Shown here: piece after piece, positions 26,517 to 35,398 of the stretch
How the letters are laid out: every line of letters begins with the position of its first letter
Position numbering within the stretch: position 1 is the stretch's first letter
Source: JAPLDP01 sp964628285
GTDB taxonomy: Bacteria > Bacteroidota > Bacteroidia > Bacteroidales > JAGONC01
Length of the DNA: 64,000 nucleotides
Assembly: GCA_964628285.1 (NCBI GenBank)
Contig: CAZVNP010000002.1
Span: 62,001 to 126,000 of the forward strand
Direction: 5' to 3'
Notes under the pieces: model-generated
Told to the model about the DNA's origin: nothing
Seen by the model: only the letters and a program-made list of their open reading frames with translations
Database searches by the model: none
Made by a program: the position numbers and the translations under genes

Positions 26517-26897
26517 ATGAATATACCGGATAATTTAAAATACACCCGTGACCATGAGTGGATCAGGATTGACGGTGACACCGGAATAGTCGGGATTACC
26601 GATTTTGCCCAAAATGAACTCGGCGATGTTGTTTTCGTCGAAGTTGGAACAGTGGGTGAGACATTGAAACAACATGATGTCTTTGGTACGATTGAAGCGG
26701 TTAAAACCGTTTCCGACATGTTCATGCCCGTTTCGGGTGAGGTGCTTGAATTCAATTCAAGCCTGGGTGATAAGCCCGAGGTGGTTAACAAGGATCCTTA
26801 CGGGGACGGATGGATCATTAAAATTAAGGTGAGTGATGCCGGTGAACTGAATGAATTGCTCGATGCGGCCCAATACAGCGAACTGGTCAACGTTTAG
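26517..26897 (+). CDS. gcvH: Glycine cleavage system H protein
   Basis: The 126-residue lipoyl carrier begins MNIPDNLKYTRDHEWIRIDG and has the lipoylation motif GTIEAVKTVSDMFMPVSGEV with Lys63 as the attachment site. Its length and C-terminal helix (ELNELLDAAQYSELV) are standard. It carries the aminomethyl group between GcvP, GcvT and GcvL; none of these are in the window, so the gene stands alone here, with its own promoter box. In some bacteria stand-alone H proteins also serve in lipoate metabolism. Confidence 0.97.
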   Translation: MNIPDNLKYTRDHEWIRIDGDTGIVGITDFAQNELGDVVFVEVGTVGETLKQHDVFGTIEAVKTVSDMFMPVSGEVLEFNSSLGDKPEVVNKDPYGDGWIIKIKVSDAGELNELLDAAQYSELVNV

Positions 26898-26957
26898 TGA
26901 AATGAATTCCATATCGTACCTTTCCTAATAAAAATTTTTTTTCAGACACTTTTATAG

Positions 26958-26965
26958 TAATTTTG
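26958..26965 (+). promoter_or_regulatory. -7 box of the first TonB-like gene
   Basis: TAATTTTG fits TAnnTTTG. The region around it (gtaatttt, then caggtaatcgttaaaa, then acag before the ATG) is repeated before the second TonB-like gene, showing that the leader was duplicated with the gene. Confidence 0.5.
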
Positions 26966-26999
26966 CAGTTATACAGGTAATCGTTAAAATCTCACAGCC

Positions 27000-27692
27000 A
27001 TGGACTCCAGAAAAACGGCCAAAGCAGACCTCGAAGGCAAACGAACCATCTTCATCGAGATTGGGCTGGTCATAGCCCTTGCCATTGTCTTGTTCGGTTT
27101 TCAGTATAAAAGCTATGAACGGGTGAAGTACAATCTGGGCACACAGCATAATGTGGCACAGGTGGAGGAAGTCGTCATCCAGACACAACAGGAGACAAAG
27201 GTGGAACCCCCGCGGCCCCAGCCTCAGACCACCATCCTCAACATTGTCGAAAATAATGTCGATATCAACAACGATCTGGTGATCGACGCCGAAGTCAACC
27301 AGAACACGGAGATCCAGGAATATGTGCCTCCGGCCAACCTGGGCAAGAACGAAGAAGAAGAGGTTCAGGAACAGGAAATCTTCACCGTCGTTGAAGAAGC
27401 ACCTTCTTTCCCCGGAGGGGAAGAAGCCCGTATCAAATGGCTGCAGGATCATATCAAATATCCCCAGATGGCCCGTGAAAGTGGCATCCAGGGCACCGTC
27501 TACGTGACCTTCGTGGTCGAACCCAACGGATGCATTGACCGAGTGCAAGTGCTCAGGGGCATCGGCGGCGGCTGTGACGAGGAAGCCATCCGCGTCGTGC
27601 AATCCATGCCCTGCTGGAACCCCGGCAAACAGAGAGGAAAACCTGTCAGGGTCCAGTTTAATATGCCTATAAAATTTACGCTTCAGGGTTAA
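27000..27692 (+). CDS. TonB-family energy transducer, copy 1
   Basis: The 230-residue product has a short cytoplasmic start, one membrane helix (residues 20-37), a Pro/Gln/Glu-rich periplasmic linker (VEPPRPQPQTTI), and a TonB C-terminal domain with FPGGEEARIKWLQDHIKYPQ, MARESGIQGTVYVTFVVEPN and WNPGKQRGKPVRVQFNMP. It should couple proton-motive force to outer-membrane receptors, but no TonB-dependent receptor lies near. Three Cys in the C-terminal domain (in NGCID, GGGCDEE and MPCWNPG) are shared with copy 2. A strong terminator follows, so it is a single-gene unit. Confidence 0.9.
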   Translation: MDSRKTAKADLEGKRTIFIEIGLVIALAIVLFGFQYKSYERVKYNLGTQHNVAQVEEVVIQTQQETKVEPPRPQPQTTILNIVENNVDINNDLVIDAEVNQNTEIQEYVPPANLGKNEEEEVQEQEIFTVVEEAPSFPGGEEARIKWLQDHIKYPQMARESGIQGTVYVTFVVEPNGCIDRVQVLRGIGGGCDEEAIRVVQSMPCWNPGKQRGKPVRVQFNMPIKFTLQG

Positions 27693-27701
27693 AAAAACAG
27701 T

Positions 27702-27738
27702 AAAAACTCCGCAGCATGGGACTGCGGAGTTTTTTTTT
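27702..27738 (+). terminator. Rho-independent terminator after TonB-like copy 1
   Basis: A 9-bp stem actccgcag/ctgcggagt with a 7-base loop at 27706-27730 is preceded by an A-run and followed by nine T. It is the clearest intrinsic terminator in the window. Confidence 0.9.
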
Positions 27739-27776
27739 CATAAAGTCACATCTCCAGTAACTTTGACCTGAAAAAA

Positions 27777-27808
27777 TTTGCTTTTTAGAAAATTTTTTTG
27801 TAATTTTA
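27777..27808 (+). promoter_or_regulatory. Candidate promoter of TonB-like copy 2
   Basis: TTTG (27777-27780) and TAATTTTA (27801-27808) are 20 bp apart. The -7 box lacks the last G; an overlapping TACCTTTG at 27807-27814 is a perfect -7 match without a good -33 partner. Confidence 0.45.
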
Positions 27809-27841
27809 CCTTTGTCAGGTAATCATTAAAATTTTACAGTC

Positions 27842-28540
27842 ATGGTCACCAAAAATTTCAAAAAAAACAATCTTGAGGGCAAACGAACCATTTTTTTCGA
27901 GACCGGGATGATCATTGCCCTAGCTTTGGTGCTGCTTGGATTTCAGCACAAAAACTACCAACCGGTGAACTACAAATGGATAAACCGGGGCGTTCCTGAA
28001 CGCTTCGAAGATGATTACTTCATTCCAACACCCTTGGAGGAACGTTCGGAAATACCGAAACCCAAGCCTGTCACAACTCTTATCGACATCGTGGCAGACG
28101 ACAGAGATGTCATTGATGAGCCTGTTTTTGATGTCGGTGACAACCAGAACAAACCGGTCGAAGGGTATGTTCCCCCGGTCGATCTGAAACCGAATGAGGA
28201 AAAAAATGTTGATGAACCGGACTTTGTGCTTATTCCCGACATTTATCCTTCCTTTCCCGGAGGTGATGAGGCGATGGCGCGGTGGATGCATGATCACATC
28301 ACCTATCCTGAGATGGCCAGGATAAACAATATCCAGGGTCCCGTCTATGTGAAATTTGTGGTTGAAGCCGACGGCTGCATTAGTTATGTGGAAATAGAAC
28401 GCGGCATCGGTGGGGGTTGCGACGAGGAAGCTGCCCGTGTCATTCAGGCTATGCCCTGCTGGAATCCCGGCAAACAGAGAGGCAAACCTGTCAGGGTCCA
28501 GCTGACCATGCCGATACGGTTTACGTTGAAAGACTATTGA
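27842..28540 (+). CDS. TonB-family energy transducer, copy 2
   Basis: A 232-residue paralogue of the preceding gene. It shares NLEGKRTIFFETGMIIALALVL, a linker with Glu/Pro (KPKPVTTLIDIV), SFPGGDEAMARWMHDHITYP, and an almost identical C-terminal GGGCDEEAARVIQAMPCWNP. The linker has diverged most. It is separated from copy 1 by a terminator and has its own promoter-like leader, so the two can be regulated independently. It ends 58 bp before the convergent uvrC gene. Confidence 0.9.
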   Translation: MVTKNFKKNNLEGKRTIFFETGMIIALALVLLGFQHKNYQPVNYKWINRGVPERFEDDYFIPTPLEERSEIPKPKPVTTLIDIVADDRDVIDEPVFDVGDNQNKPVEGYVPPVDLKPNEEKNVDEPDFVLIPDIYPSFPGGDEAMARWMHDHITYPEMARINNIQGPVYVKFVVEADGCISYVEIERGIGGGCDEEAARVIQAMPCWNPGKQRGKPVRVQLTMPIRFTLKDY

Positions 28541-28598
28541 TAATCCTTTAAACTCACTGGGCTTAAATCTTTTCGATCACCTTTGACCTCAGGGCCGT

Positions 28599-30395
28599 TC
28601 AGGGATGGAAGTGATCATATACCCTCCGGCCCTTGCTCTTTCCGATGACTGCCTGCAACTCTTCCAGTGACGCCTGCCTGACGGCGCCGAATGATTTGAA
28701 TGTTCTTAGAAGTGACTGTGCCGTAGCCTGTCCTATGCCTTCAATGCCGGTGAGTTCCGTTTTTATGGTCCCTTTCACTCTTTTCTCACGGTGATGGGTG
28801 ATGCCGAAGCGGTGTGCCTCATCGCGGAGCTTCTGGATGACCTTCAAAGTCTCGGATTTCTTATCAAGATACAGCGGCAGGGAGTCGCCGGGATAATAGA
28901 TCTCCTCGAGCTTTTTGGCGATGCCGATCACCGATATCTGTCCATACAGGTTCAGTTTTTTCAGGCTCTTAATGGCCGAGGTGACCTGCCCTTTGCCACC
29001 GTCGATGATGATCAGTTGCGGCAGTGATTTGTTCTCTTCAAGCAAACGCTTATAACGGCGGTAAACGATCTCCTCCATTGAAGCAAAATCATCAGGGCCT
29101 TCGACGGTCCTGATATTGAAATGACGGTACTCTTTTTTGGCGGGCCGTGCATCCCTGAAGACAACCATGGCCGCCACCGGATATTTGCCCTGTATATTGG
29201 AATTGTCAAAGCATTCAATGTGTGCAGGAGGTTCTTTCAACCGCAGGTCTTTCATCATCTGGTTCAGTATCCGTTTGGTGTGGCGCTCGGGATCGACCAG
29301 ATCGCGTTGTTTTTGCTTTTCAGCCTGATAATATCTGACATTGCGGTTCGACAGATCGAGCAATGTCTTCTTATCCCCTCTCTGCGGGACCGTGAAGGTC
29401 ACTCCCGGCAGTGCCAGATCAGGCCGGAAAGGGAGGATGATCTCGGTGGCGTCGCTGCTGAAACGTTCCCTGAAATCCATAATGCCGTAAGTGAGCAGCT
29501 CCACATCCGTTTCGTCCAGTTTCTTGGTTATCTCAACCGTATGCGCCTGAACGACAGCCCCGCTGACCACCTTTATAAAATTAATGTATCCGTATCGCTC
29601 GTCAGTCAGGATCGAAAACACATCCACATTATTAATCGAGGGATTCACCACAGCCGACTTGCTCTGGTACCTCTCGAGCAGTCCGATCTTCTCCTTGACG
29701 GTTTGGGCCTTTTCAAAAGCCAGCTGGGCAGCATATTCATTCATCAGTTCTTTAAGGCCCGTGATGACGGAATGGATGTTGCCCTTAATGATCTGTTTGA
29801 TGGACTCCAGATTGTTATTATAATCCAATGCCGTTTGCAGGGCCTCACAGGGTCCCTTGCAGTTACCGATATAATATTCGAGGCACACCTTGAACTTTTT
29901 CTTCCGGATGTTCTCCTCGGTGAGGTTAAGGTTGCATGTGCGCAACGGGTACAGTTGCCTGATGAGGTCCAGCAACGTGTTCATCATCCTGACCGAGGCA
30001 TAGGGACCAAAATAGAGTGAGCCGTCCTTCACCACATGCCGTGTCGGAAAAACTCTCGGGAAGGGTTCATTTTTAATGCATATCCATGGGTAGCTTTTAT
30101 CATCCTTGAGCATGACATTGTACCGGGGCTGGTATTTCTTGATGAGGTTGTTCTCGAGCAACAGGGCATCCAGTTCACTGCCGACCACAATACATCGGAT
30201 GTCGGCTATTTTTCGCACCAGTACTCTCACTTTGCCGCTGAGTGAAGTATCCTTGTTAAAATAGGATGACACTCTTTTTTTCAGGTTCTTGGCCTTGCCG
30301 ACATACAGTATCCTGCCGTTGCTGTCAAAATACTGGTATATGCCGGGTTTTCCGGGTAAAGATTTGATGATCCTTTCCAACCTGTCATTTTCCAT
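28599..30395 (-). CDS. uvrC: Excinuclease ABC subunit UvrC
   Basis: The 598-residue product has the GIY-YIG nuclease domain (KPGIYQYFDSNGRILYVGKAKN) for the 3' incision, the UVR motif (MNEYAAQLAFEKAQTVKEKI), the RNase H-like 5' nuclease domain with IECFDNSNIQG and LIIIDGGKGQV, and a C-terminal helix-hairpin-helix (LTGIEGIGQATAQSLLRTF). It makes both cuts in nucleotide excision repair after UvrAB recognition. It follows thiL with only 3 bp between them, so translation is probably coupled. Confidence 0.97.
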   Translation of the reverse strand: MENDRLERIIKSLPGKPGIYQYFDSNGRILYVGKAKNLKKRVSSYFNKDTSLSGKVRVLVRKIADIRCIVVGSELDALLLENNLIKKYQPRYNVMLKDDKSYPWICIKNEPFPRVFPTRHVVKDGSLYFGPYASVRMMNTLLDLIRQLYPLRTCNLNLTEENIRKKKFKVCLEYYIGNCKGPCEALQTALDYNNNLESIKQIIKGNIHSVITGLKELMNEYAAQLAFEKAQTVKEKIGLLERYQSKSAVVNPSINNVDVFSILTDERYGYINFIKVVSGAVVQAHTVEITKKLDETDVELLTYGIMDFRERFSSDATEIILPFRPDLALPGVTFTVPQRGDKKTLLDLSNRNVRYYQAEKQKQRDLVDPERHTKRILNQMMKDLRLKEPPAHIECFDNSNIQGKYPVAAMVVFRDARPAKKEYRHFNIRTVEGPDDFASMEEIVYRRYKRLLEENKSLPQLIIIDGGKGQVTSAIKSLKKLNLYGQISVIGIAKKLEEIYYPGDSLPLYLDKKSETLKVIQKLRDEAHRFGITHHREKRVKGTIKTELTGIEGIGQATAQSLLRTFKSFGAVRQASLEELQAVIGKSKGRRVYDHFHP

Positions 30396-30398
30396 TGT

Positions 30399-31460
30399 TT
30401 ATCTTTTCTCCCTTTTACTCTTCAGAAGTGCATCCCATCCCTGGGCTGTCACCGGGACACTGGCGCCCGAGCGGGTGATCAGGTTCACACCGCTACTCTC
30501 ATCGTTCATGTGACCAATAACATGGATGTCGGGGATTTGTTTAATGGCGTCGTAGTCCTTCTGAGTGATGGTAAACAGCAGTTCATAGTCCTCGCCACCG
30601 TTCATGGCGGCGGTGGTGGGATCGATGTTGAATTCTTTCGACATCATGGCCGTCGACGGATCGATGGGAATTTTATCCTCATAGATGGCGCAACCTGTCC
30701 TTGAGCCGTCGCAGATATGCAGGACGTCGGAGGCCAGGCCGTCGGAGATGTCGATCATGGCGGTAGGTTTGACGTTGATCTTTTTCAACAGGGTGACAAT
30801 GTCGGTGCGTGCTTCCGGTTTAAGCTGGCGTTCAAGGATGTAATTATGACCTTCGAGATCGGGTTGCATGTCAGGATTGACTTTAAACACCTGTTTTTCC
30901 CTTTCCAGCACCAGCAGGCCGATATAGGCGGCGCCCAGATCACCGGTCACGCATAGTAAATCGTTGTTACGGGCACCGTTGCGGTACACGATATCCGAAT
31001 CGTCGGCTTCGCCCAAAACCGTCAGTGACATGTTCAGGCCTTGCAGACTGGAAGTGGTGTCCCCGCCCACCAGGTCGACATGGTACCGTTCACAGGCCAG
31101 CAGGATACCCGCATAGATCTCTTCCATGGCCTCGAGTGAGAAACGGTTCGAAACGGCTACGCTCACCGTGAGCTGTGACGGTAAGGCGTTCATGGCCGCA
31201 ATGTCTGAAAAATTCACTACGGCGGCCTTATAGCCGAGATGCTTCAAAGGATAGTATGACAGGTCAAAATGAATACCTTCAATCAGCAAATCGGTCGAGA
31301 CCAGGGTCATTTTGTTCCTGAAATCGATCACAGCGGCATCATCATCCACACCTTTTACCGTGCTGCTGTTCTTTAATATGATGTGGCCGGTGAGGTGCCT
31401 GATCAAACCGAACTCCCCCAACTCCGAAAGTTCGGTCCTGCGTTTACGGTCCTCAAACAT
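30399..31460 (-). CDS. thiL: Thiamine-monophosphate kinase
   Basis: The 353-residue product matches ThiL of the PurM-like ATP-binding superfamily: the N-terminal block ELGEFGLIRHLT, DDAAVIDFRNKMTLVSTDLL with metal-binding Asp residues, VGGDTTSSLQGLNMSLTVLG, MIDISDGLASDVLHI and MNGGEDYELLFTI. It phosphorylates thiamine monophosphate to the diphosphate cofactor, which dxs in the next operon needs. It leads a two-gene unit with uvrC. A TACCTTTG promoter box lies just upstream. Confidence 0.96.
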   Translation of the reverse strand: MFEDRKRRTELSELGEFGLIRHLTGHIILKNSSTVKGVDDDAAVIDFRNKMTLVSTDLLIEGIHFDLSYYPLKHLGYKAAVVNFSDIAAMNALPSQLTVSVAVSNRFSLEAMEEIYAGILLACERYHVDLVGGDTTSSLQGLNMSLTVLGEADDSDIVYRNGARNNDLLCVTGDLGAAYIGLLVLEREKQVFKVNPDMQPDLEGHNYILERQLKPEARTDIVTLLKKINVKPTAMIDISDGLASDVLHICDGSRTGCAIYEDKIPIDPSTAMMSKEFNIDPTTAAMNGGEDYELLFTITQKDYDAIKQIPDIHVIGHMNDESSGVNLITRSGASVPVTAQGWDALLKSKREKR

Positions 31461-31478
31461 ATCATTTCATTTATGCCA

Positions 31479-31486
31479 CAAAGGTA
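31479..31486 (-). promoter_or_regulatory. -7 box of thiL-uvrC
   Basis: TACCTTTG on the minus strand, 18 bp before the thiL ATG, followed by TGGCAT. The same 13-base string occurs before rbfA at 58722-58734. Confidence 0.55.
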
Positions 31487-31607
31487 CTAATTTTCAGTGT
31501 CATGAACTCACCGCTGATGCCCAGGGAGCGCCAGGTCAAACTTTTTATAACCACCTTTGTTAAACAATTACACATTATCATTATGTGCTGCGTATGCCGA
31601 ATATTGC

Positions 31608-31615
31608 TAAATTTG
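31608..31615 (+). promoter_or_regulatory. -7 box of the suf operon
   Basis: TAAATTTG matches TAnnTTTG, 39 bp before the sufB ATG. No clear -33 box. No IscR-type site was recognised. Confidence 0.5.
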
Positions 31616-31654
31616 CAATCTTTTAACCGGATTATATAAAGATAAAGGTTAATA

Positions 31655-33103
31655 ATGGATAAAGACCCAAATAACATACTGGAACAGGTCACCAAGAATG
31701 ATTATAAATACGGTTTCGTCACCGATATAGAGATGGATACGGCGCCCAAAGGGCTGAACGAAGATATCATCCGGCTCATATCCTCCAAGAAACACGAACC
31801 TGCTTTTCTTCTTGAATTCCGTCTGAAAGCTTACCGACGGTGGCTGGAGATGACCGAACCGACATGGGCCCATATCAAACACCCTCCCATCGACTATCAG
31901 GACATCATTTATTACGCTGCGCCGAAACAAAAAAGCTCACCTAAAAGTCTTGACGAGGTGGATCCGGAGTTGCTGAAAACCTTTGAGAAGCTGGGTATCT
32001 CACTTGAAGAGCAGAAGAGGCTCGTGGGTGTGGCTGTCGACGCCGTGTTCGACAGCGTCTCCGTTAAGACGACCTTTTCGGAGACACTGGAGAAACTGGG
32101 TATCATTTTCTGTTCTTTCAGCGAAGCCGTGCAGAAATATCCCGACCTGGTACAAACGTATATGGGATCGGTGGTCCCTTATGGCGATAATTTCTTTGCC
32201 GCCCTGAATTCAGCCGTTTTTTCCGACGGATCCTTCTGTTATGTTCCCAAAGGTGTGCGCTGTCCCATTGAGTTGTCGACCTATTTCAGAATCAACTCGG
32301 CCAAGACGGGGCAGTTTGAGCGGACCCTCATCATCGCCGACGAGGGAAGCTATGTGAGTTACATGGAAGGATGCACGGCACCGGTGCGAGACGAACACCA
32401 GTTGCATGCCGCCGTGGTGGAGATCATTGCGCTGAAAGACGCCGAGGTGAAATACTCCACCGTGCAGAACTGGTTCCCGGGCGATAAGGACGGCAAAGGA
32501 GGCATCTATAACTTTGTCACCAAAAGAGGGATGTGCAAAGGCAGTCACTCCAAGATATCCTGGACACAGGTCGAGACCGGCTCGGCCATCACCTGGAAAT
32601 ACCCGAGTGTGATCCTGCAGGGCGATAACTCCGTCGGTGAGTTTTATTCCGTGGCCGTGACCAACCATTACCAGCAGGCCGATACAGGAACCAAGATGAT
32701 CCACATTGGCAAGAATACCCGAAGCACGGTCATCTCAAAAGGTATTTCGGCAGGCCATGGCAACAACAGTTACCGTGGGCTGGTCAAAATCATCAAAAGG
32801 GCCACGAACGCCAGAAACTATTCCCAGTGCGATTCCATGCTCCTGGGCGACCAGTGCGGAGCGCATACGTTCCCTTACATCAATGTTGAGAACCAGTCCT
32901 CCATTGTCGAGCACGAGGCCACCACCTCCAAAATCTCTGACGACCAGCTGTTTTATTGCAAACAGCGGGGGATAAACATTGAAAACGCCGTCGCACTGAT
33001 CGTGAACGGATATGCCAGGGAGGTGCTGAAAAAACTGCCCATGGAGTTCGCCGTCGAAGCCCAGAAACTTCTATCCGTCAGCCTGGAAGGAAGTGTGGGA
33101 TAA
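31655..33103 (+). CDS. sufB: Fe-S cluster assembly scaffold SufB
   Basis: The 482-residue product is SufB, with GFVTDIEMDTAPKGLNEDII at the N-terminus, the beta-helix core containing SYVSYMEGCTAPVRDEHQL and VQNWFPGDKDGKGGIYNFVTKRG, and the C-terminal conserved SQCDSMLLGDQCGAHTFPYI and VEHEATTSKISDDQLFYCKQ. It forms the SufBC2D complex on which clusters are built. It heads a sufB-C-D-S-E operon. The gap to sufC (98 bp) is the longest in the operon and holds a stable hairpin. Confidence 0.97.
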   Translation: MDKDPNNILEQVTKNDYKYGFVTDIEMDTAPKGLNEDIIRLISSKKHEPAFLLEFRLKAYRRWLEMTEPTWAHIKHPPIDYQDIIYYAAPKQKSSPKSLDEVDPELLKTFEKLGISLEEQKRLVGVAVDAVFDSVSVKTTFSETLEKLGIIFCSFSEAVQKYPDLVQTYMGSVVPYGDNFFAALNSAVFSDGSFCYVPKGVRCPIELSTYFRINSAKTGQFERTLIIADEGSYVSYMEGCTAPVRDEHQLHAAVVEIIALKDAEVKYSTVQNWFPGDKDGKGGIYNFVTKRGMCKGSHSKISWTQVETGSAITWKYPSVILQGDNSVGEFYSVAVTNHYQQADTGTKMIHIGKNTRSTVISKGISAGHGNNSYRGLVKIIKRATNARNYSQCDSMLLGDQCGAHTFPYINVENQSSIVEHEATTSKISDDQLFYCKQRGINIENAVALIVNGYAREVLKKLPMEFAVEAQKLLSVSLEGSVG

Positions 33104-33111
33104 CGGTGAGG

Positions 33112-33171
33112 GGTTACTCTTTTTTCATATCATGAACGGATCAGGAGCAGGATCATCAAAGAAGAGTGACC
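33112..33171 (+). other. Hairpin between sufB and sufC
   Basis: ggttactctttttt (33112-33125) can pair with aaagaagagtgacc (33158-33171) over 14 bp with two G-U wobbles; the loop is 32 bases and contains two gatc words. There is no T-run after the right arm, so a processing or stability signal is more likely than termination. Confidence 0.5.
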
Positions 33172-33201
33172 GTCAATTAAATCATTTAAAATGAAAATTA
33201 T

Positions 33202-33942
33202 ATGCTGACAATAAAAGACTTAAAAGTATCGATCAACGAAAAGGAGATCATCAGCGGATTGAGTCTGGAGATCAAAGCGGGAGAGGTCCACGCCATCATG
33301 GGTCCCAATGGCACCGGCAAGAGCACTCTGGCCTGGGCTATTGCGGGCAACGAGATGTATAACGTGACGGGGGGCAGCATCACTTACAATGGCAGGAATC
33401 TCCTGGAGATGCCGCCGGAAGAGAGAGCCTGTGACGGCATATTTCTCGGATTCCAGTATCCCGTGGAGATACCGGGGGTGAGCATGGCCAATTTCATGCG
33501 TACCGCCATCAACGAACAAAGAAAGTATCGCGGTCTCGATCCCATTTCATCCCAGGAATTTCTTTCCAGGATGGAGGAAAACAGGAAACTGCTCGGCATC
33601 GACTCCAAACTGGCCAACCGCTCGGTGAATGAAGGCTTCTCGGGAGGTGAGAAAAAGAAAAGCGAGATATTCCAGATGGCCATGATCGAACCTACGCTGG
33701 CGATTCTCGACGAAACCGACTCAGGTCTCGATATCGACGCGCTCAAGGTCGTGGCCAACGGCGTTAACAAACTGCGTTCCGGTAAAAATGCCATCATCGT
33801 CATCACACATTATCAGCGTCTGCTGGAATATATCATCCCCGATGTGGTCCATGTCCTTTATAAGGGCAGGATTGTCAAAACGGGCGGCAGGGAACTGGCA
33901 CTGGAACTGGAACAAAAAGGCTATGAATGGCTTAAAAATTAA
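33202..33942 (+). CDS. sufC: Fe-S cluster assembly ATPase SufC
   Basis: The 246-residue ABC ATPase has Walker A GPNGTGKS (Lys40), the SufC-typical signature NEGFSGGEKKKSEIFQM and Walker B LAILDETDSGLDIDAL. It drives conformational change in the SufBC2D scaffold. The ATG at 33202 gives the usual N-terminus (MLTIKDLKVSINEKEI). sufD starts 8 bp after its stop, indicating tight co-expression. Confidence 0.97.
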   Translation: MLTIKDLKVSINEKEIISGLSLEIKAGEVHAIMGPNGTGKSTLAWAIAGNEMYNVTGGSITYNGRNLLEMPPEERACDGIFLGFQYPVEIPGVSMANFMRTAINEQRKYRGLDPISSQEFLSRMEENRKLLGIDSKLANRSVNEGFSGGEKKKSEIFQMAMIEPTLAILDETDSGLDIDALKVVANGVNKLRSGKNAIIVITHYQRLLEYIIPDVVHVLYKGRIVKTGGRELALELEQKGYEWLKN

Positions 33943-33950
33943 ATTGAAGA

Positions 33951-35366
33951 ATGGACGACCTCTCATTGAAATATCACCTGAAAGATAAACTGATCGCCCT
34001 TTTCGAAAAGCACAGGGACGATTTATTCAGAAACGACACGTCTCTGATCTCTTCATTGAGGGAGCGGGCTTTTGAGCGTTTCAAAGTGCTCGGTTTCCCG
34101 CATACCAAGCTGGAACAATGGCGTCAGACCGATCTGACAGGGACCCTGTCGCACGATTATGAGCAGCATTTCCGTCCTTCTGTCCCGCCGGCCGGTGGTC
34201 TCAAATATTTTGAATGTGAAGTTCCCGATTTCGATACCATCCTCGTGTCGGTGCTGAATGGTTGGTTTATATCCCCCGATAACAAACCGCTGACACGATT
34301 ACCCGACGGCACCGTCATCGGCAGCCTGGCGCAGGCCATGCTGGAATATCCGCGCATCGTCGAGGAACACTGGGGCAATGACGACCACAGCCGGGCCACA
34401 GGTCTCGATGCCCTGAACACAGCCTTTGCTCAGGACGGTGTCTTTATCTACGTACCCGATGATGCGGTGATACCTAACACCATCCAGATGGTCAACATGA
34501 TCAATCTCGACCGCAAGCTGTTCATCCAGAACCGCAACCTGATCATTCTGGGGAAAAACAGTCATCTCACCCTGGTGCAGTGCGACGATTCGCTCAACCA
34601 TGAGGTGAATTTCACCAACACGGTGACGGAGGTGTTCCTGGGTGAAAATTCAAGCTTTGATCACTATAAACTTCAGAATATCAACGATCATTCAACGATC
34701 CTCAACACCACTCATTTTCATCTCAACGACGGCAGCCGGATGAACACCAATGCCATCATTCTGAACGGCGGGCTGATACGTAACGATGTGTACGTGAATA
34801 TCAAGGGAGAGGGTTGCGATGCCAACGTATATGGACTATATCTTGTCGACAAGGACCAGCATGTCGACAACCAGATCTATGTGGACCACGTGAGCCCTCA
34901 CAGCAAAAGTTACCAGCTTTTTAAAGGTATTCTTGACGACCAGGCCAAAGCCGTATTCAACGGTCATATCCTGGTGCACCGGGGAGCACAGAAAACCAAT
35001 GCTTATCAGAGCAATAAAAATATTCTCCTGACGGATAAAGCCACCGTCAACGCCAAGCCATGGCTGGAGATCTATGCCGACGATGTGAAATGCAGCCATG
35101 GTGCGGCCGTCGGCCAGTTAGACCCCAATGCTTTGTTCTACATACGCTCCAGAGGATTGTCGGAGGAGAACGCACGGATGCTCCTGATGTATGCCTTCGC
35201 CGCCGAAGTGATCAACAAGATAACAATTGAGGCGCTTAAGATCACCATCGATGATCTCGTGAAAAAAAGACTCCGAGGTGAATTATCGGTCTGCGACCAG
35301 TGCGTCCTGAATTGCAGAAACAAGGAAAATACAGTGTCATTTAAAATCGACATGAGCAAGATATAG
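33951..35366 (+). CDS. sufD: Fe-S cluster assembly protein SufD
   Basis: The 471-residue product is the SufB paralogue SufD: an N-terminal helical part (RERAFERFKVLGFPHTKLEQWRQTDL), a beta-helix with NRNLIILGKNSHLTLVQCDD, and the conserved AKAVFNGHILVHRGAQKTNAYQSN and CSHGAAVGQLDPNALFYIRSRG. It ends in a cysteine-rich tail with Cys in VCDQCVLNC, about 25 residues before the stop. It partners SufB and SufC and is linked to iron entry. sufS begins 32 bp downstream. Confidence 0.96.
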   Translation: MDDLSLKYHLKDKLIALFEKHRDDLFRNDTSLISSLRERAFERFKVLGFPHTKLEQWRQTDLTGTLSHDYEQHFRPSVPPAGGLKYFECEVPDFDTILVSVLNGWFISPDNKPLTRLPDGTVIGSLAQAMLEYPRIVEEHWGNDDHSRATGLDALNTAFAQDGVFIYVPDDAVIPNTIQMVNMINLDRKLFIQNRNLIILGKNSHLTLVQCDDSLNHEVNFTNTVTEVFLGENSSFDHYKLQNINDHSTILNTTHFHLNDGSRMNTNAIILNGGLIRNDVYVNIKGEGCDANVYGLYLVDKDQHVDNQIYVDHVSPHSKSYQLFKGILDDQAKAVFNGHILVHRGAQKTNAYQSNKNILLTDKATVNAKPWLEIYADDVKCSHGAAVGQLDPNALFYIRSRGLSEENARMLLMYAFAAEVINKITIEALKITIDDLVKKRLRGELSVCDQCVLNCRNKENTVSFKIDMSKI

Positions 35367-35398
35367 ACGTATAACAAAACAATAACATACAACAGACA

